Positions 1 to 7,862 are shown, counted from the stretch's first letter. The stretch is 18,374 nt of DNA from Clostridiales bacterium UBA4821 (GCA_002402315.1 DHFP01000270.1:57607-75980), one strand, 5' to 3'. Numbers and translations are program-made. Notes: generated from the sequence alone by a model not told the origin.

Positions 1-18
1 AGAACCGTCCCCCTGTCT
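1..18. repeat. partial REP-like repeat at window edge
   Basis: The first 18 bases read AGAACCGTCCCCCTGTCT; on the minus strand this is AGACAGGGGGACGGTTCT, about 20 bases beyond the ftsZ stop. I recall short repeats built on GGGGACGGTTCT as abundant in many Clostridia genomes, often near REP-associated (Y1) transposases. That is from memory and was not checked here. The element is cut by the window edge, so its length, partner arm and copy number cannot be seen. It may overlap whatever terminates the ftsA-ftsZ transcript. Confidence 0.4.
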
Positions 19-38
19 ACTGATGGTAATAAATTAAT

Positions 39-1121
39 TTATTTTTTTCGTCTTAAGAATGTCGGAATATCAAGTTCATCAGCAGCTACGTTCACAACAG
101 GTTTCTCATTCATAGCTGCACTTGTCGTAGCTTTTTCAAAAATCTTATCTATTCTTTGTGAGCTAATTCCCTTCTCAAATCCAGTAGCAATAACCGTTAT
201 AAATATCTCGTCGCCAAGCTTTTCATCAATTACTGCTCCAAAGATTATATTTGCGTCAGGATCTGCAGACTTCTGAACCAGTTCAGCAGCAGCATTAACT
301 TCAAACAACCCAAGATCCGCCCCTCCTGTGATATTTAGCAGTACACCTCTTGCTCCTTCGATAGATGTCTCTAGAAGTGGACTCTGAATAGCCTGCTTAG
401 CTGCTTCTTCTGCTCTGTTTTCACCTGTTGCCCTTCCTATGCCCATATGTGCTATTCCCGTATTTAGCATAATGGTTTTAACATCTGCAAAGTCAAGGTT
501 AACAAGACCAGGAACCGCAATCAAATCTGATATACCCTGAACACCCTGTCTAAGAATATCATCAGCCATCCTAAATGCATCAACTATGGAAGTCTTCTTT
601 TCTATAACCTGTAAGAGTCTGTCATTAGGAATAGTAACCAGCGTATCAACATTATTCTTTAGGGTCTCAATCCCTTTTTCAGCATGCTGGCTTCTTCTTT
701 TACCTTCAAACGTGAACGGCTTAGTTACCACTCCAACAGTTAATATCCCCATCTCTTTGGCTATAGCAGCTACTATTGGTGCAGCACCTGTACCCGTTCC
801 GCCACCCATTCCTGCAGTTACAAATACCAAATCTGCACCTTTAAGAACCTGAGATATCTCCTCTTTACTCTCTTCTGCTGCTTTCTGTCCAATCTCGGGA
901 TTTGCACCCGCACCTAGTCCTCTTGTAAGTTTCTCCCCTATCTGGATTTTCATGTTAGCCTGTGAAAGAAACAGTGCTTGCTTGTCCGTATTAACTGTAA
1001 TAAACTCTACACCCCTAAGTCCTGATTCAATCATTCTATTTACAGCATTATTCCCTCCGCCACCCACTCCGATAACTTTTATCTGAGCAAAGTGTTCCAA
1101 ATCAATGTCAAACTCTAGCAA
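39..1121 (-). CDS. ftsZ: cell division GTPase FtsZ
   Basis: This is the tubulin-like GTPase that polymerises into the Z ring at mid-cell. The nucleotide site is clear: VIGVGGGGNNAVNRM near the N-terminus, the tubulin signature GGGTGTG at about residues 106-112, and the T7 synergy loop NLDFADV at about 208-214. The C-terminus ends in the conserved peptide ELDIPTFLRRKK, which in the family binds FtsA and other partners. The linker before it is short. I place the start at the TTG at 1121 (360 aa, beginning MLEFDIDLEHF) because AAGGGGG at 1130-1136 lies 8 bases upstream. An ATG at 1139 adds six residues but has no ribosome site and would place the Shine-Dalgarno inside the gene. It follows ftsA as the last gene of the dcw segment. 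Confidence 0.97.
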   Translation of the reverse strand: MLEFDIDLEHFAQIKVIGVGGGGNNAVNRMIESGLRGVEFITVNTDKQALFLSQANMKIQIGEKLTRGLGAGANPEIGQKAAEESKEEISQVLKGADLVFVTAGMGGGTGTGAAPIVAAIAKEMGILTVGVVTKPFTFEGKRRSQHAEKGIETLKNNVDTLVTIPNDRLLQVIEKKTSIVDAFRMADDILRQGVQGISDLIAVPGLVNLDFADVKTIMLNTGIAHMGIGRATGENRAEEAAKQAIQSPLLETSIEGARGVLLNITGGADLGLFEVNAAAELVQKSADPDANIIFGAVIDEKLGDEIFITVIATGFEKGISSQRIDKIFEKATTSAAMNEKPVVNVAADELDIPTFLRRKK

Positions 1122-1174
1122 CTTAATTGCCCCCTTCATAAAATATATTAACCTGTTACTTTAATACAATTGCG

Positions 1175-2431
1175 TTAAACAAAAAAATCATTAAATATTT
1201 TACCCAACTTCTTCCATATGTTTCCCATTGGTGTACTATTTGGTTTCAGTCTTCTTTTTTTCGTGCTTTTTACATTACTCGCTATATTCTTTATGTGCTT
1301 GACCCCAGACATATATTTTACTATTCCAAGAGCAACAGCATAAGTTGGTTTTACCATACTTGACCCTTTGGTAACTCCTATCCTTATTGGCATCTGTAAA
1401 ATTTCAGCACCTAGCTGTATACTTCCATCATAAATTGTTATTCCCTCTCCGCTTATAACTGCTCCTGCCGATATTTTTTCCTTGACTCCCGCTTTTTCAA
1501 GAGCTTCATTTACTAAAGTAAATATTTCACTAACACGTGCTTCAATTATTTCAACAACTTCAGATATCTTTATACTTCTAACCTTACTTTCATTTATGCT
1601 GGCTATTGAAATCTCCTGATCATTTTGAATCAATGAAGTAAGTGCAATTCCATACTGTTTCTTGATCTTGTCTGCTTCATTATATGGTACTTTTAATCCT
1701 ATTGCAATATCATTAGTAATATGTTCTCCGCCAATTGGTATTGAATCATAAAATATTAACCTTTTTCCTTTAAAAATAGAAATATCAGTTATCCCTGCAC
1801 CAGTATCCAAAAGCAAGACACCAAGCTCTTTTTCATCGGGGATAAGCATTACTTCACTGGCTGCAATTGCCTCTGGCACTATACCGTCAACATAATACCC
1901 TGCCTTTTCCACACTTCTCACCAGATTTTGCACCGAAGTCATAGAACCGGATACTATTTGGCAATCTATTTCCAAAGTTGATCCTATCATTCCTATCGGA
2001 TCAACTATTTGATCATACCCATTTATTATATACTGATATGGAATTATATCAATAATTTTTTTATCAGGAGTAACTTCTATATCCTGAACAGCTTTAAGTA
2101 CTCTTTCAATATCAGTATAGTTTATTTCACTCTGATTACTAGGAATATCAACCATACCCTTACTTCTAAGCATACTAATATTTGAACCCGTAATATTCAC
2201 ATAAACTGAATTTACAGTTAGACCCGCCATTTGCTCAGCTTGCTCCGCAGCCTGCCTTATTGCCTGTGCAGTACTCTCTATGTCAACAATAATTCCTTTC
2301 CTAACTCCACTACAGGGGGCCGACCCATAACCCAATACATCAATCTGATTGGTCTTGTTAACTTGTCCAATTAAAGTGCATACTTTAGATGTGCCGATAT
2401 CCACTCCAACTATGATGTCACCTATTGCCAT
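1175..2431 (-). CDS. ftsA: cell division protein FtsA (actin-like Z-ring anchor)
   Basis: FtsA is an actin-fold protein that tethers FtsZ to the membrane and recruits later division proteins. The 418 residues contain phosphate-1 VGVDIGTSK (8-16), a 1C/SHS2 domain at about 83-165, phosphate-2 LDTGAGITDI (208-217), an adenosine motif ISGEG (326-330), and a C-terminal amphipathic helix NIWKKLGKIFNDFF (404-417) that would be the membrane anchor. Phosphate-2 and the adenosine motif depart from the usual DIGGGTTD and TGGGA forms. The ATG is preceded by AGGGGGG at 2438-2444 with a 6-base gap. A 138-base gap separates it from sbp and holds a candidate promoter and a palindrome. ftsZ follows after a short gap. 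Confidence 0.96.
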   Translation of the reverse strand: MAIGDIIVGVDIGTSKVCTLIGQVNKTNQIDVLGYGSAPCSGVRKGIIVDIESTAQAIRQAAEQAEQMAGLTVNSVYVNITGSNISMLRSKGMVDIPSNQSEINYTDIERVLKAVQDIEVTPDKKIIDIIPYQYIINGYDQIVDPIGMIGSTLEIDCQIVSGSMTSVQNLVRSVEKAGYYVDGIVPEAIAASEVMLIPDEKELGVLLLDTGAGITDISIFKGKRLIFYDSIPIGGEHITNDIAIGLKVPYNEADKIKKQYGIALTSLIQNDQEISIASINESKVRSIKISEVVEIIEARVSEIFTLVNEALEKAGVKEKISAGAVISGEGITIYDGSIQLGAEILQMPIRIGVTKGSSMVKPTYAVALGIVKYMSGVKHIKNIASNVKSTKKRRLKPNSTPMGNIWKKLGKIFNDFFV

Positions 2432-2452
2432 AAAAATCCCCCCTGTATACCA

Positions 2453-2468
2453 TAGGCCTATAGGCCTA
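2453..2468. repeat. tandem palindrome TAGGCCTA x2 in ftsA leader
   Basis: Two back-to-back copies of the palindromic octamer TAGGCCTA form a perfect 16-base palindrome. It lies between the candidate ftsA promoter and its Shine-Dalgarno site, starting about 10 bases after the predicted transcription start. A related TTGGCCAA lies at 2497-2504 in the promoter spacer. The position suits a repressor operator or a short RNA hairpin near the ribosome site; which one, if either, is not known. Confidence 0.5.
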
Positions 2469-2484
2469 ATATACTGTGAATATT

Positions 2485-2493
2485 ATTATACCA
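2485..2493 (-). promoter_or_regulatory. candidate extended -10 promoter for ftsA-ftsZ
   Basis: On the minus strand this reads TGGTATAAT, a perfect -10 hexamer with the TGn extension that lets sigma-A promoters work with a poor -35. The -35 region 17-18 bases upstream (TTTTAG) is weak. The site lies in the 138-base gap between sbp and ftsA, the largest gap within the dcw segment, so extra transcription of ftsA-ftsZ from here is plausible. In Bacillus subtilis, ftsAZ also has its own promoters. Confidence 0.55.
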
Positions 2494-2569
2494 GTATTGG
2501 CCAAATTCTAAAAGCATTTTTTATTACATGTAACAATACAAGTTATTATTTTATGAAAAATATTGTCCC

Positions 2570-2920
2570 CTATATATTATCCTTTTTTATATATTTATTC
2601 AATAGGTATCTTCTAATTATTGCAAAGTTTAAAAATAATCTGTTTCCAAAAGCGAAAACTGCTGCCATATAAATATCCGCTCCCAGCTTATCACCAATAT
2701 ATGCAAGCCCGGCTGCCAGAAGAGCATTGCCAAAAAAACCGGAGATAAACACTCTCATATCAAACTTCCCCTGCATTGAAGCTGCCAAACCGCCAAATAC
2801 ACTATCAAGACACGCTAGAATTGCAACAGCCATATATTTCGAATACGCAAACGGAATATTATACGGCAGAAGTATCCCTATAATTATTCCAGCTAGTAAA
2901 CCAAGTAATGGAATTATCAT
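2570..2920 (-). CDS. sbp: small basic membrane protein Sbp (DUF1290)
   Basis: A 116-residue, mostly hydrophobic protein with three or four membrane-spanning stretches: about residues 2-20, 28-48, 58-78 and 83-100. It ends in a basic tail (RRYLLNKYIKKD). Size, composition and position between a DUF881 gene and ftsA match Sbp of Bacillus (DUF1290). The function of this family is not established; the conserved location suggests a link to division or envelope work. The ATG overlaps the upstream DUF881 stop as ATGA, and AGGGGGGA lies just upstream, so the two genes are translationally coupled. Confidence 0.88.
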   Translation of the reverse strand: MIIPLLGLLAGIIIGILLPYNIPFAYSKYMAVAILACLDSVFGGLAASMQGKFDMRVFISGFFGNALLAAGLAYIGDKLGADIYMAAVFAFGNRLFLNFAIIRRYLLNKYIKKDNI

Positions 2921-3654
2921 TGATTGGTTCCCCCCTCTTTTACAGGATTCGAATATTTATAAGAAAGCACCCCATTATATTTGGGAATTAGTATGTCTTC
3001 TTGTTTACTTGTGCTTATTTCTATCCCCCACTGCTCCAAATAGTCAACCACACCGTCCCTCATTCTTAAAGCGTTTTCCATATCCTCTGCATTACCTACC
3101 GCTTTAATCACAAATGGAGCAGATGTCCTTGTATTGTTAATACTTAGAACTGGCCCTGCGCACCTGATCTCACTGGTTGCTATAACTCTGTGTTCATTAA
3201 GTGAAATAGCTTCGGCCCCACTTGCCCTAAGCTCATTTATAACCGTCAAGACATCGCTGTCATGTATAACAAAATAGTCCTCACTTAATCCTTCAGTTTG
3301 ATTCTTAATCTTACTATCATTCAAGGTTACAATTATTCCTTTGCCTTTAACTGACGTCATTCCAGCGAGCATTTTTGCATCTTCCAAATCTTTTTTTATA
3401 ATTTCTGCAACCTGGTCGTTTTTTGAAGCTGCATTTTGATACTCTTCAATCTTCTTTTCTTTTTGGGCCAGCTCCTTCAATGCATTTTCCAACTTTTCTT
3501 TCTCACTCGTAAGAGCAGTTTGAAGTTCTTCAGCCCTTAACTTATTGATTCCCCCTGTATTAATTTTCTTAATACTCTTGAACTGAACTGCTAACATTAA
3601 GCCTAATACCATGCAAATTAGTGCAATGGTAATCTGAATACCTCTGTTTTTCAA
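2917..3654 (-). CDS. DUF881 membrane-anchored coiled-coil protein (YlxW/YlxX-like)
   Basis: 245 residues: an N-terminal transmembrane helix (about 7-24, ITIALICMVLGLMLAV), a charged coiled coil (about 40-85, rich in E, K and L), then a DUF881 domain to the end. The layout suggests an extracytoplasmic protein anchored by its N-terminus. Bacillus subtilis has two such genes (ylxW, ylxX) between divIB and sbp; only one is present here. The biochemical role is unknown. The start is TTG at 3654, overlapping the ftsQ stop as TTGA, with a strong GGGAGGGGGAG ribosome site about 10 bases upstream. The stop overlaps sbp by 4 bases. Confidence 0.85.
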   Translation of the reverse strand: MKNRGIQITIALICMVLGLMLAVQFKSIKKINTGGINKLRAEELQTALTSEKEKLENALKELAQKEKKIEEYQNAASKNDQVAEIIKKDLEDAKMLAGMTSVKGKGIIVTLNDSKIKNQTEGLSEDYFVIHDSDVLTVINELRASGAEAISLNEHRVIATSEIRCAGPVLSINNTRTSAPFVIKAVGNAEDMENALRMRDGVVDYLEQWGIEISTSKQEDILIPKYNGVLSYKYSNPVKEGGTNQ

Positions 3655-4472
3655 TTGATTTGCTCCCCCTCCCGCCTAGGTCTAAACCTCAGCTTGTCCT
3701 CAGTCAAATCTATATAACCTTTTTGACCCTGTAAATCCTTATTCATCAAATCTCTCAGGAATTCCAAACGGTCTTTACATGTAACCTTCGATTTTAATTC
3801 TGCTGAACTGCCTAATGTTACATCAAATCTCTTATCTGTATACATTATTATCTTATTCATATTGCTAACATCAATATAATCTGATTTTAAAAGCAAATCT
3901 TCTAAAAGTAAAGACTTATCGTTTAACATTGCTAATATACCTAACGCAACTTCCAACTTCTCCGAATCTTCTTCTAATATTGGTTTACCTAAAACGAAAT
4001 TATCAAGTTTAATCCCCTTTATCTCAACAATCCTCTTGTCTTCTATTTCTGAAACAGTTTCAAGTGCCATACCTTCTTTATCAATGATAATGTATGAACC
4101 CATGCATGAAACTGCACCAATAGGGGTTCTCTCATTAATCTCTATAAGGATTTTACTGGGAAAAATGCGCTTGATGCGGCTAGCATTCTTAATATACGGT
4201 TCTTTTTCTATTTCACTCCCAACTTTTGACAGTCTAATCTTAAATATGTTCTGCCCAATCTGTATATTGGAAATCTTAATGATGTGTTCCTTGTCAAGCC
4301 TATTTTGGCCTCTTACTTCTATTTCTTTAATATTAAATATTGGAGAATAGAGAACAAAGATTAAAATGAGAGCAATTGAAATAGAGGCCAAAATAAATAT
4401 CATTCCGGCCATTCTTCGACGTTTCCACCGCTTATTATACTTTTCTTTTATTAAACCAACCTCACTAGACAT
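3651..4472 (-). CDS. ftsQ: cell division protein FtsQ/DivIB
   Basis: A bitopic membrane protein of the divisome, expected to act with FtsL and FtsB/DivIC. The 273 residues show a short basic cytoplasmic N-terminus (KYNKRWKRRR), one transmembrane helix at about 21-43, and an outward-facing POTRA domain beginning FNIKEIEVRGQNRL at about 46-59. The FtsQ/DivIB beta domain follows (IIIDKEGMAL near 127). The ATG is preceded by AAGGCGG five bases upstream. The gene follows murA after 78 bases with no terminator and overlaps the DUF881 gene, as expected in this cluster. The name divIB would serve equally well. Confidence 0.9.
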   Translation of the reverse strand: MSSEVGLIKEKYNKRWKRRRMAGMIFILASISIALILIFVLYSPIFNIKEIEVRGQNRLDKEHIIKISNIQIGQNIFKIRLSKVGSEIEKEPYIKNASRIKRIFPSKILIEINERTPIGAVSCMGSYIIIDKEGMALETVSEIEDKRIVEIKGIKLDNFVLGKPILEEDSEKLEVALGILAMLNDKSLLLEDLLLKSDYIDVSNMNKIIMYTDKRFDVTLGSSAELKSKVTCKDRLEFLRDLMNKDLQGQKGYIDLTEDKLRFRPRREGEQIN

Positions 4473-4550
4473 CCTTACCGCCTTTATCTCTAGTTTTTTA
4501 TATTTGTTACCCTCTGTACTAGTCAGATGAATGTTTTCTTAACCTATTAA

Positions 4551-5807
4551 CTAGTCATTAATCTTCATAATCTTTGCTCCCAGTGATTGAAGCTTTCTGT
4601 CTATTAACTCGTACCCTCTATCGATATGTTGTACATCATACACGGTTGTTTCTCCCTCTGCCGTCAGACCCGCTGTTATAAGCGCAGCTCCTCCTCTTAA
4701 ATCCTTTGCATCAACTTTTGCACCGTGAAGTTTTTTGACCCCCTTAACTATCGCCGTCCTTCCCTCTGTTGTAATCTTAGCCCCCATCTTTATGAGCTCT
4801 CCCACGTGCTTTAATCTATTCTCAAAAATATTTTCAGTTATTACACTGGTACCAGATGCAAGAGTCATTAGCGATAAAAATGGCGCTTGCAGATCAGTAG
4901 GAAATCCCGGATAAGGTAAAGTTTTTACCGCTTCAACCGCTTTAAGTCTCTTAGGACTTAACAATTGAATTCTATCCTTTTCCACATTTAATTTACAGCC
5001 TGCTTCTTTAAGTTTGAATAATATTGAACTCAGATGCTCAGGAATAATATCAGTTATCTCGATATCGCCATTAGTAGCAGCCGCCATTATCAAGTAAGTA
5101 CCTGCCACAATTCTATCAGGTATAACACTATATTCAACCGGATTAAAATTCTTTACTCCATCTATTCTTATTATATTTGTACCAGCTCCTGAGATTCTTC
5201 CACCTATTGCATTCAAGAAATTCTGCAGGTCTACAACTTCAGGTTCCCTCGCTGCATTTCGGATAATTGTTGTTCCTTCTGCTGAAACTGCAGCAAGCAT
5301 GATATTTTCTGTAGCTCCTACACTGGGGAAATCCAAGTTTATATCTGCACCATAGATCTTTTCTGCTTCACAATACAGATATCCCCCTGTTTCAATTATC
5401 TTAGCACCCAAAGCCCTCAGACTGCTTATATGTAAGTCAATAGGCCTAATTCCTATTTCACAGCCGCCAGGATAGCCCAGCACCACTTTTTTCATCCTGG
5501 TTAGCATAGCGCCCATAATAATTACAGATGATCTCATTTCCCTTACTAACTTTTCAGGCACTTCACTGGTTTTCAATGTACTTGTATCAATTACTAATCT
5601 GTCACTGCTGCGCTCTACTTTACATCCGATTAATCCTAATATATTAAGAGTAACTGACACATCTTTCAAATCCGGACAGTTATATAGTGTAGTTTTTTGA
5701 CCATTTATTAACGATGCAGCCAGTATAGGCAGCACTGCATTCTTGGAACCTTCTATCTTAACTGAACCATTCAGTCTTTCCCCACCCTGAATAACGTAAG
5801 CACTCAA
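4551..5807 (-). CDS. murA: UDP-N-acetylglucosamine 1-carboxyvinyltransferase MurA
   Basis: A cytoplasmic enzyme that transfers enolpyruvate from PEP to UDP-GlcNAc, the first committed step of peptidoglycan precursor synthesis. The 418 residues match the family length. Active-site features are present: Lys22 in GSKNA, the mobile-loop Cys116 in GGCEIGIRPIDLH (the fosfomycin-reactive position), and Asp306 in FPTDLQ. The start is TTG at 5807, six bases after an excellent AGGAGGGG (5814-5821). Many Clostridia carry two MurA paralogs; this is the dcw-linked one. The usual upstream neighbour, murG, is reduced to a fragment at 5921-6046, and a candidate promoter lies at 5915-5943. Confidence 0.95.
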   Translation of the reverse strand: MSAYVIQGGERLNGSVKIEGSKNAVLPILAASLINGQKTTLYNCPDLKDVSVTLNILGLIGCKVERSSDRLVIDTSTLKTSEVPEKLVREMRSSVIIMGAMLTRMKKVVLGYPGGCEIGIRPIDLHISSLRALGAKIIETGGYLYCEAEKIYGADINLDFPSVGATENIMLAAVSAEGTTIIRNAAREPEVVDLQNFLNAIGGRISGAGTNIIRIDGVKNFNPVEYSVIPDRIVAGTYLIMAAATNGDIEITDIIPEHLSSILFKLKEAGCKLNVEKDRIQLLSPKRLKAVEAVKTLPYPGFPTDLQAPFLSLMTLASGTSVITENIFENRLKHVGELIKMGAKITTEGRTAIVKGVKKLHGAKVDAKDLRGGAALITAGLTAEGETTVYDVQHIDRGYELIDRKLQSLGAKIMKIND

Positions 5808-5914
5808 GATTTTCCCCTCCTATGTAATGCTAAGTAATCCAATAATAATTACATATTATGCATCATGCTGCAATTTGTTACTAGCATACATATGAGGTTG
5901 GTTGTTCTAAGTAT

Positions 5915-5943
5915 ATAATACTACTTAACCCTTAGTTCTTCAA
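5915..5943 (-). promoter_or_regulatory. candidate sigma-A promoter for murA
   Basis: On the minus strand TTGAAG (5938-5943), a 17-base spacer and TATTAT (5915-5920) form a good sigma-A-type promoter, about 110 bases before the murA start. The -35 lies in the last codons of the murG-like remnant and the -10 begins just after its TAG stop. It may be an old internal dcw promoter, or one that became important once murA was cut off from upstream genes. Confidence 0.5.
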
Positions 5944-6046
5944 TAACCTCTCCTATCTTTTCAGTAGCATCTATAAACCCTATTTTTCTAGCATTTTTAG
6001 ACATTCTAACAAGCTGTTCCTTATTATTTACCAGGCTTGTTATTTC
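5921..6046 (-). pseudogene. murG: C-terminal remnant of murG (41 codons)
   Basis: Directly after the hemL TGA, in the same frame, 41 codons run open to a TAG at 5921. They read EITSLVNNKEQLVRM, then SKNARKIGFIDATEK, then IGEVIEELRVK. The pattern (a Leu-rich helix, then M..NARK, a DA.E.I motif and a final amphipathic helix) is what I know of the C-terminal end of MurG, the lipid II-forming GlcNAc transferase. In Clostridia dcw clusters murG commonly sits just upstream of murA, so position supports the call. There is no ribosome site and about 90% of the gene is missing, so it is not functional. The match is by eye; another GT28-family glycosyltransferase tail is possible. Confidence 0.7.
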
Positions 6047-7375
6047 TCATATTTCGCAACCTATTGTTACCAAATATTCCGATTGAGCAATTGCTTCAAA
6101 TGCAATATTACTTGCCTGTATTGTCTTATCAATGTCTTCATCTATATGCGCAATTGAAACAAAGGCAGCTTCAAACTGTGAAGGGGCAAGATAGATTCCC
6201 TGTTCGAGCATATTTTTGAAGAAAATAGAAAATTTCTTAGTATCCGATGTACCTGCAGAAGTATAATCAATGACTTTTAGATCAGTAAAGAAGATACAAA
6301 ACATTGAGCCTATTTTATTTGATTGAACGTCTACATGAGCTTTTGCAGCAGCTTTAGAAAGGCCCTGCACTAAACGATCTGATTTTTTTTCCAGTTCTTC
6401 ATAAAATCCCGACTGCTGAAGAACTTTCAATGTTTCTATACCGGCAGTCATAGCCAGAGGACTACCTGATAGTGTCCCTGCCTGATAAACAGGACCACAC
6501 GGTGAAATATATTCCATGATTTCTTTTCTTCCACCGTATGCGCCTACAGGAAGCCCCCCTCCAATAATTTTACCCAGGCATGTAATGTCAGGGATAATGT
6601 TGTAAAGAACCTGCGCGCCTCCCCACGCAACTCGAAAGCCGGTCATAACTTCATCAAAAATAAGCAGTGATTGGTAATTTTGGGTGATTTCTCTTAATCC
6701 TTCCAGAAAACCTGGTAATGGAAGAACCACCCCCATATTCCCCGGTATGGGCTCAACAATTACTGCAGCTATATGGTTACCTTCCAGTTTAAATATTTCC
6801 TCTATAACATCCAAATCATTAAAGGGAACCGTAATAGTATCAATTGCTATACTAGATGGTATTCCAGGGCTGGTAGGTACTCCATGCGTCAAAGCCCCTG
6901 AACCTGCTTTAATTAATAATGAATCATTATGCCCATGGTAGCAGCCTTCAAATTTAATAATTTTATCCCGTTTAGTATAGGCGCGCGCCAATCTTAGAGC
7001 GCTCATTGTAGCCTCGGTGCCTGAATTGACCATTCTAACCATTTCAATTGATGGTAAAGCTGACGTAATTAATTGAGCTAATTCTGTTTCCATGACGGTT
7101 GGAGCTCCATAGCTTGTTCCTTTTTCAAGCTGTCTGTGCAGACTTTCGATTACTTTAGGGTAACTATGACCCAAAATGAGAGGTCCCCAAGATCCAACAT
7201 AATCAATGTATTCATTTCCATCAACATCATAAATTTTAGAACCTTTCCCTTTCTCAATAAAAACAGGGTCGGCATTAACAGATTTAAATGCCCTTACAGG
7301 ACTATTAACTCCACCTGGAATAAACTTTTTTGATTCGGAAAAATAACTTATGGATTTTGAAAAGTCCTTATGCAT
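6047..7375 (-). CDS. hemL: glutamate-1-semialdehyde 2,1-aminomutase
   Basis: A PLP enzyme that converts glutamate-1-semialdehyde to 5-aminolevulinate, the second step of the C5 pathway after HemA. Features: GGVNSPVRAF near the N-terminus, SGTEAT (118-123), DEVMTGFR (241-248), and the PLP lysine in CLGKIIGGGLPVGAYGG at about Lys269. I start at the ATG at 7375 (442 aa) because GGAGGA lies five bases upstream; an in-frame ATG at 7402 has no such site. It overlaps the ahbB end by 8 bases. The C-terminus extends about a dozen residues (SEYLVTIGCEI) past the usual family end and stops exactly where the murG-like remnant begins. Last gene of the haem operon; no terminator follows. Confidence 0.95.
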   Translation of the reverse strand: MHKDFSKSISYFSESKKFIPGGVNSPVRAFKSVNADPVFIEKGKGSKIYDVDGNEYIDYVGSWGPLILGHSYPKVIESLHRQLEKGTSYGAPTVMETELAQLITSALPSIEMVRMVNSGTEATMSALRLARAYTKRDKIIKFEGCYHGHNDSLLIKAGSGALTHGVPTSPGIPSSIAIDTITVPFNDLDVIEEIFKLEGNHIAAVIVEPIPGNMGVVLPLPGFLEGLREITQNYQSLLIFDEVMTGFRVAWGGAQVLYNIIPDITCLGKIIGGGLPVGAYGGRKEIMEYISPCGPVYQAGTLSGSPLAMTAGIETLKVLQQSGFYEELEKKSDRLVQGLSKAAAKAHVDVQSNKIGSMFCIFFTDLKVIDYTSAGTSDTKKFSIFFKNMLEQGIYLAPSQFEAAFVSIAHIDEDIDKTIQASNIAFEAIAQSEYLVTIGCEI

Positions 7376-7862
7376 TTGTTTCCTCCGGGTTTTCTTCTTC
7401 AAAATATCTCATACTTGTCTTTTTTAGCTCGGTTATACTATAAAGTATTTCGTATTTATCTATTTGGGTTTTTTCTGAAATTTTTTGTACAATTTCTTCA
7501 CATTGTTCCCTGGTACTGCCATGAATCATGGTAAACATATTATACGGCCAGTCAGGCAAGCTTGGTCTTTGATAGCAGTGGGTAACTTCTTTAAAAGAAG
7601 CCATAATACTTCCTACCTCTTGAACCCTTTCATTAGCAGCCACCCACACAACCATTGCATTGGCCGTAAAGCCTGCTTTTCTATGATTAAGTATAGCCCC
7701 AAATCTTCTTATAATTCCTCTTTCTATTAGATTCTGCGTTCTGTCGATGAATTCTTTTTCGCTTATTCCCAATTTCTCAGCAATAACTTCATAAGGCCGG
7801 GAACAAATTGGAATGTCACCTTGAAGTTCTTTTATTATATCCTTGTCAATTTGACCAAACAT
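7368..7862 (-). CDS. ahbB: siroheme decarboxylase subunit AhbB (Lrp/AsnC-type)
   Basis: 164 residues with an Lrp/AsnC-like fold: an N-terminal winged-helix part (to about residue 60, IERGIIRRFGAILNH) and a C-terminal RAM-like half holding THCYQRPSLPDWPYNMF (94-110). That motif is typical of the NirD/G/L/H-AhbB group, not of DNA-binding Lrp proteins. With AhbA it is expected to decarboxylate siroheme to 12,18-didecarboxysiroheme. ATG at 7862, with GGAGAG about 9 bases upstream inside the ahbA end. Assigning AhbB here and AhbA to the upstream paralog rests on motif type and gene order. It is often mis-annotated as a transcriptional regulator. Confidence 0.88.
   Translation of the reverse strand: MFGQIDKDIIKELQGDIPICSRPYEVIAEKLGISEKEFIDRTQNLIERGIIRRFGAILNHRKAGFTANAMVVWVAANERVQEVGSIMASFKEVTHCYQRPSLPDWPYNMFTMIHGSTREQCEEIVQKISEKTQIDKYEILYSITELKKTSMRYFEEENPEETNA

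Noticed and set aside
4473..4550. Promoter before ftsQ (CTGACT with TATAAA 18 bases away)
   Set aside because: The -35 match and spacing are poor, and murA-ftsQ co-transcription explains expression without it.
4518..4557. Direct repeat ACTAGTCA (4518-4525 and 4550-4557) between ftsQ and murA
   Set aside because: An 8-base repeat in AT-rich DNA, one copy overlapping the murA stop codon; no transposon features around it suggest a target duplication.
6008..6041. Inverted repeat AACAAGC...GCTTGTT after hemL as a terminator
   Set aside because: The stem is only seven bases with a 20-base loop and no T run, and it lies inside the murG-like reading frame, so it is probably chance.
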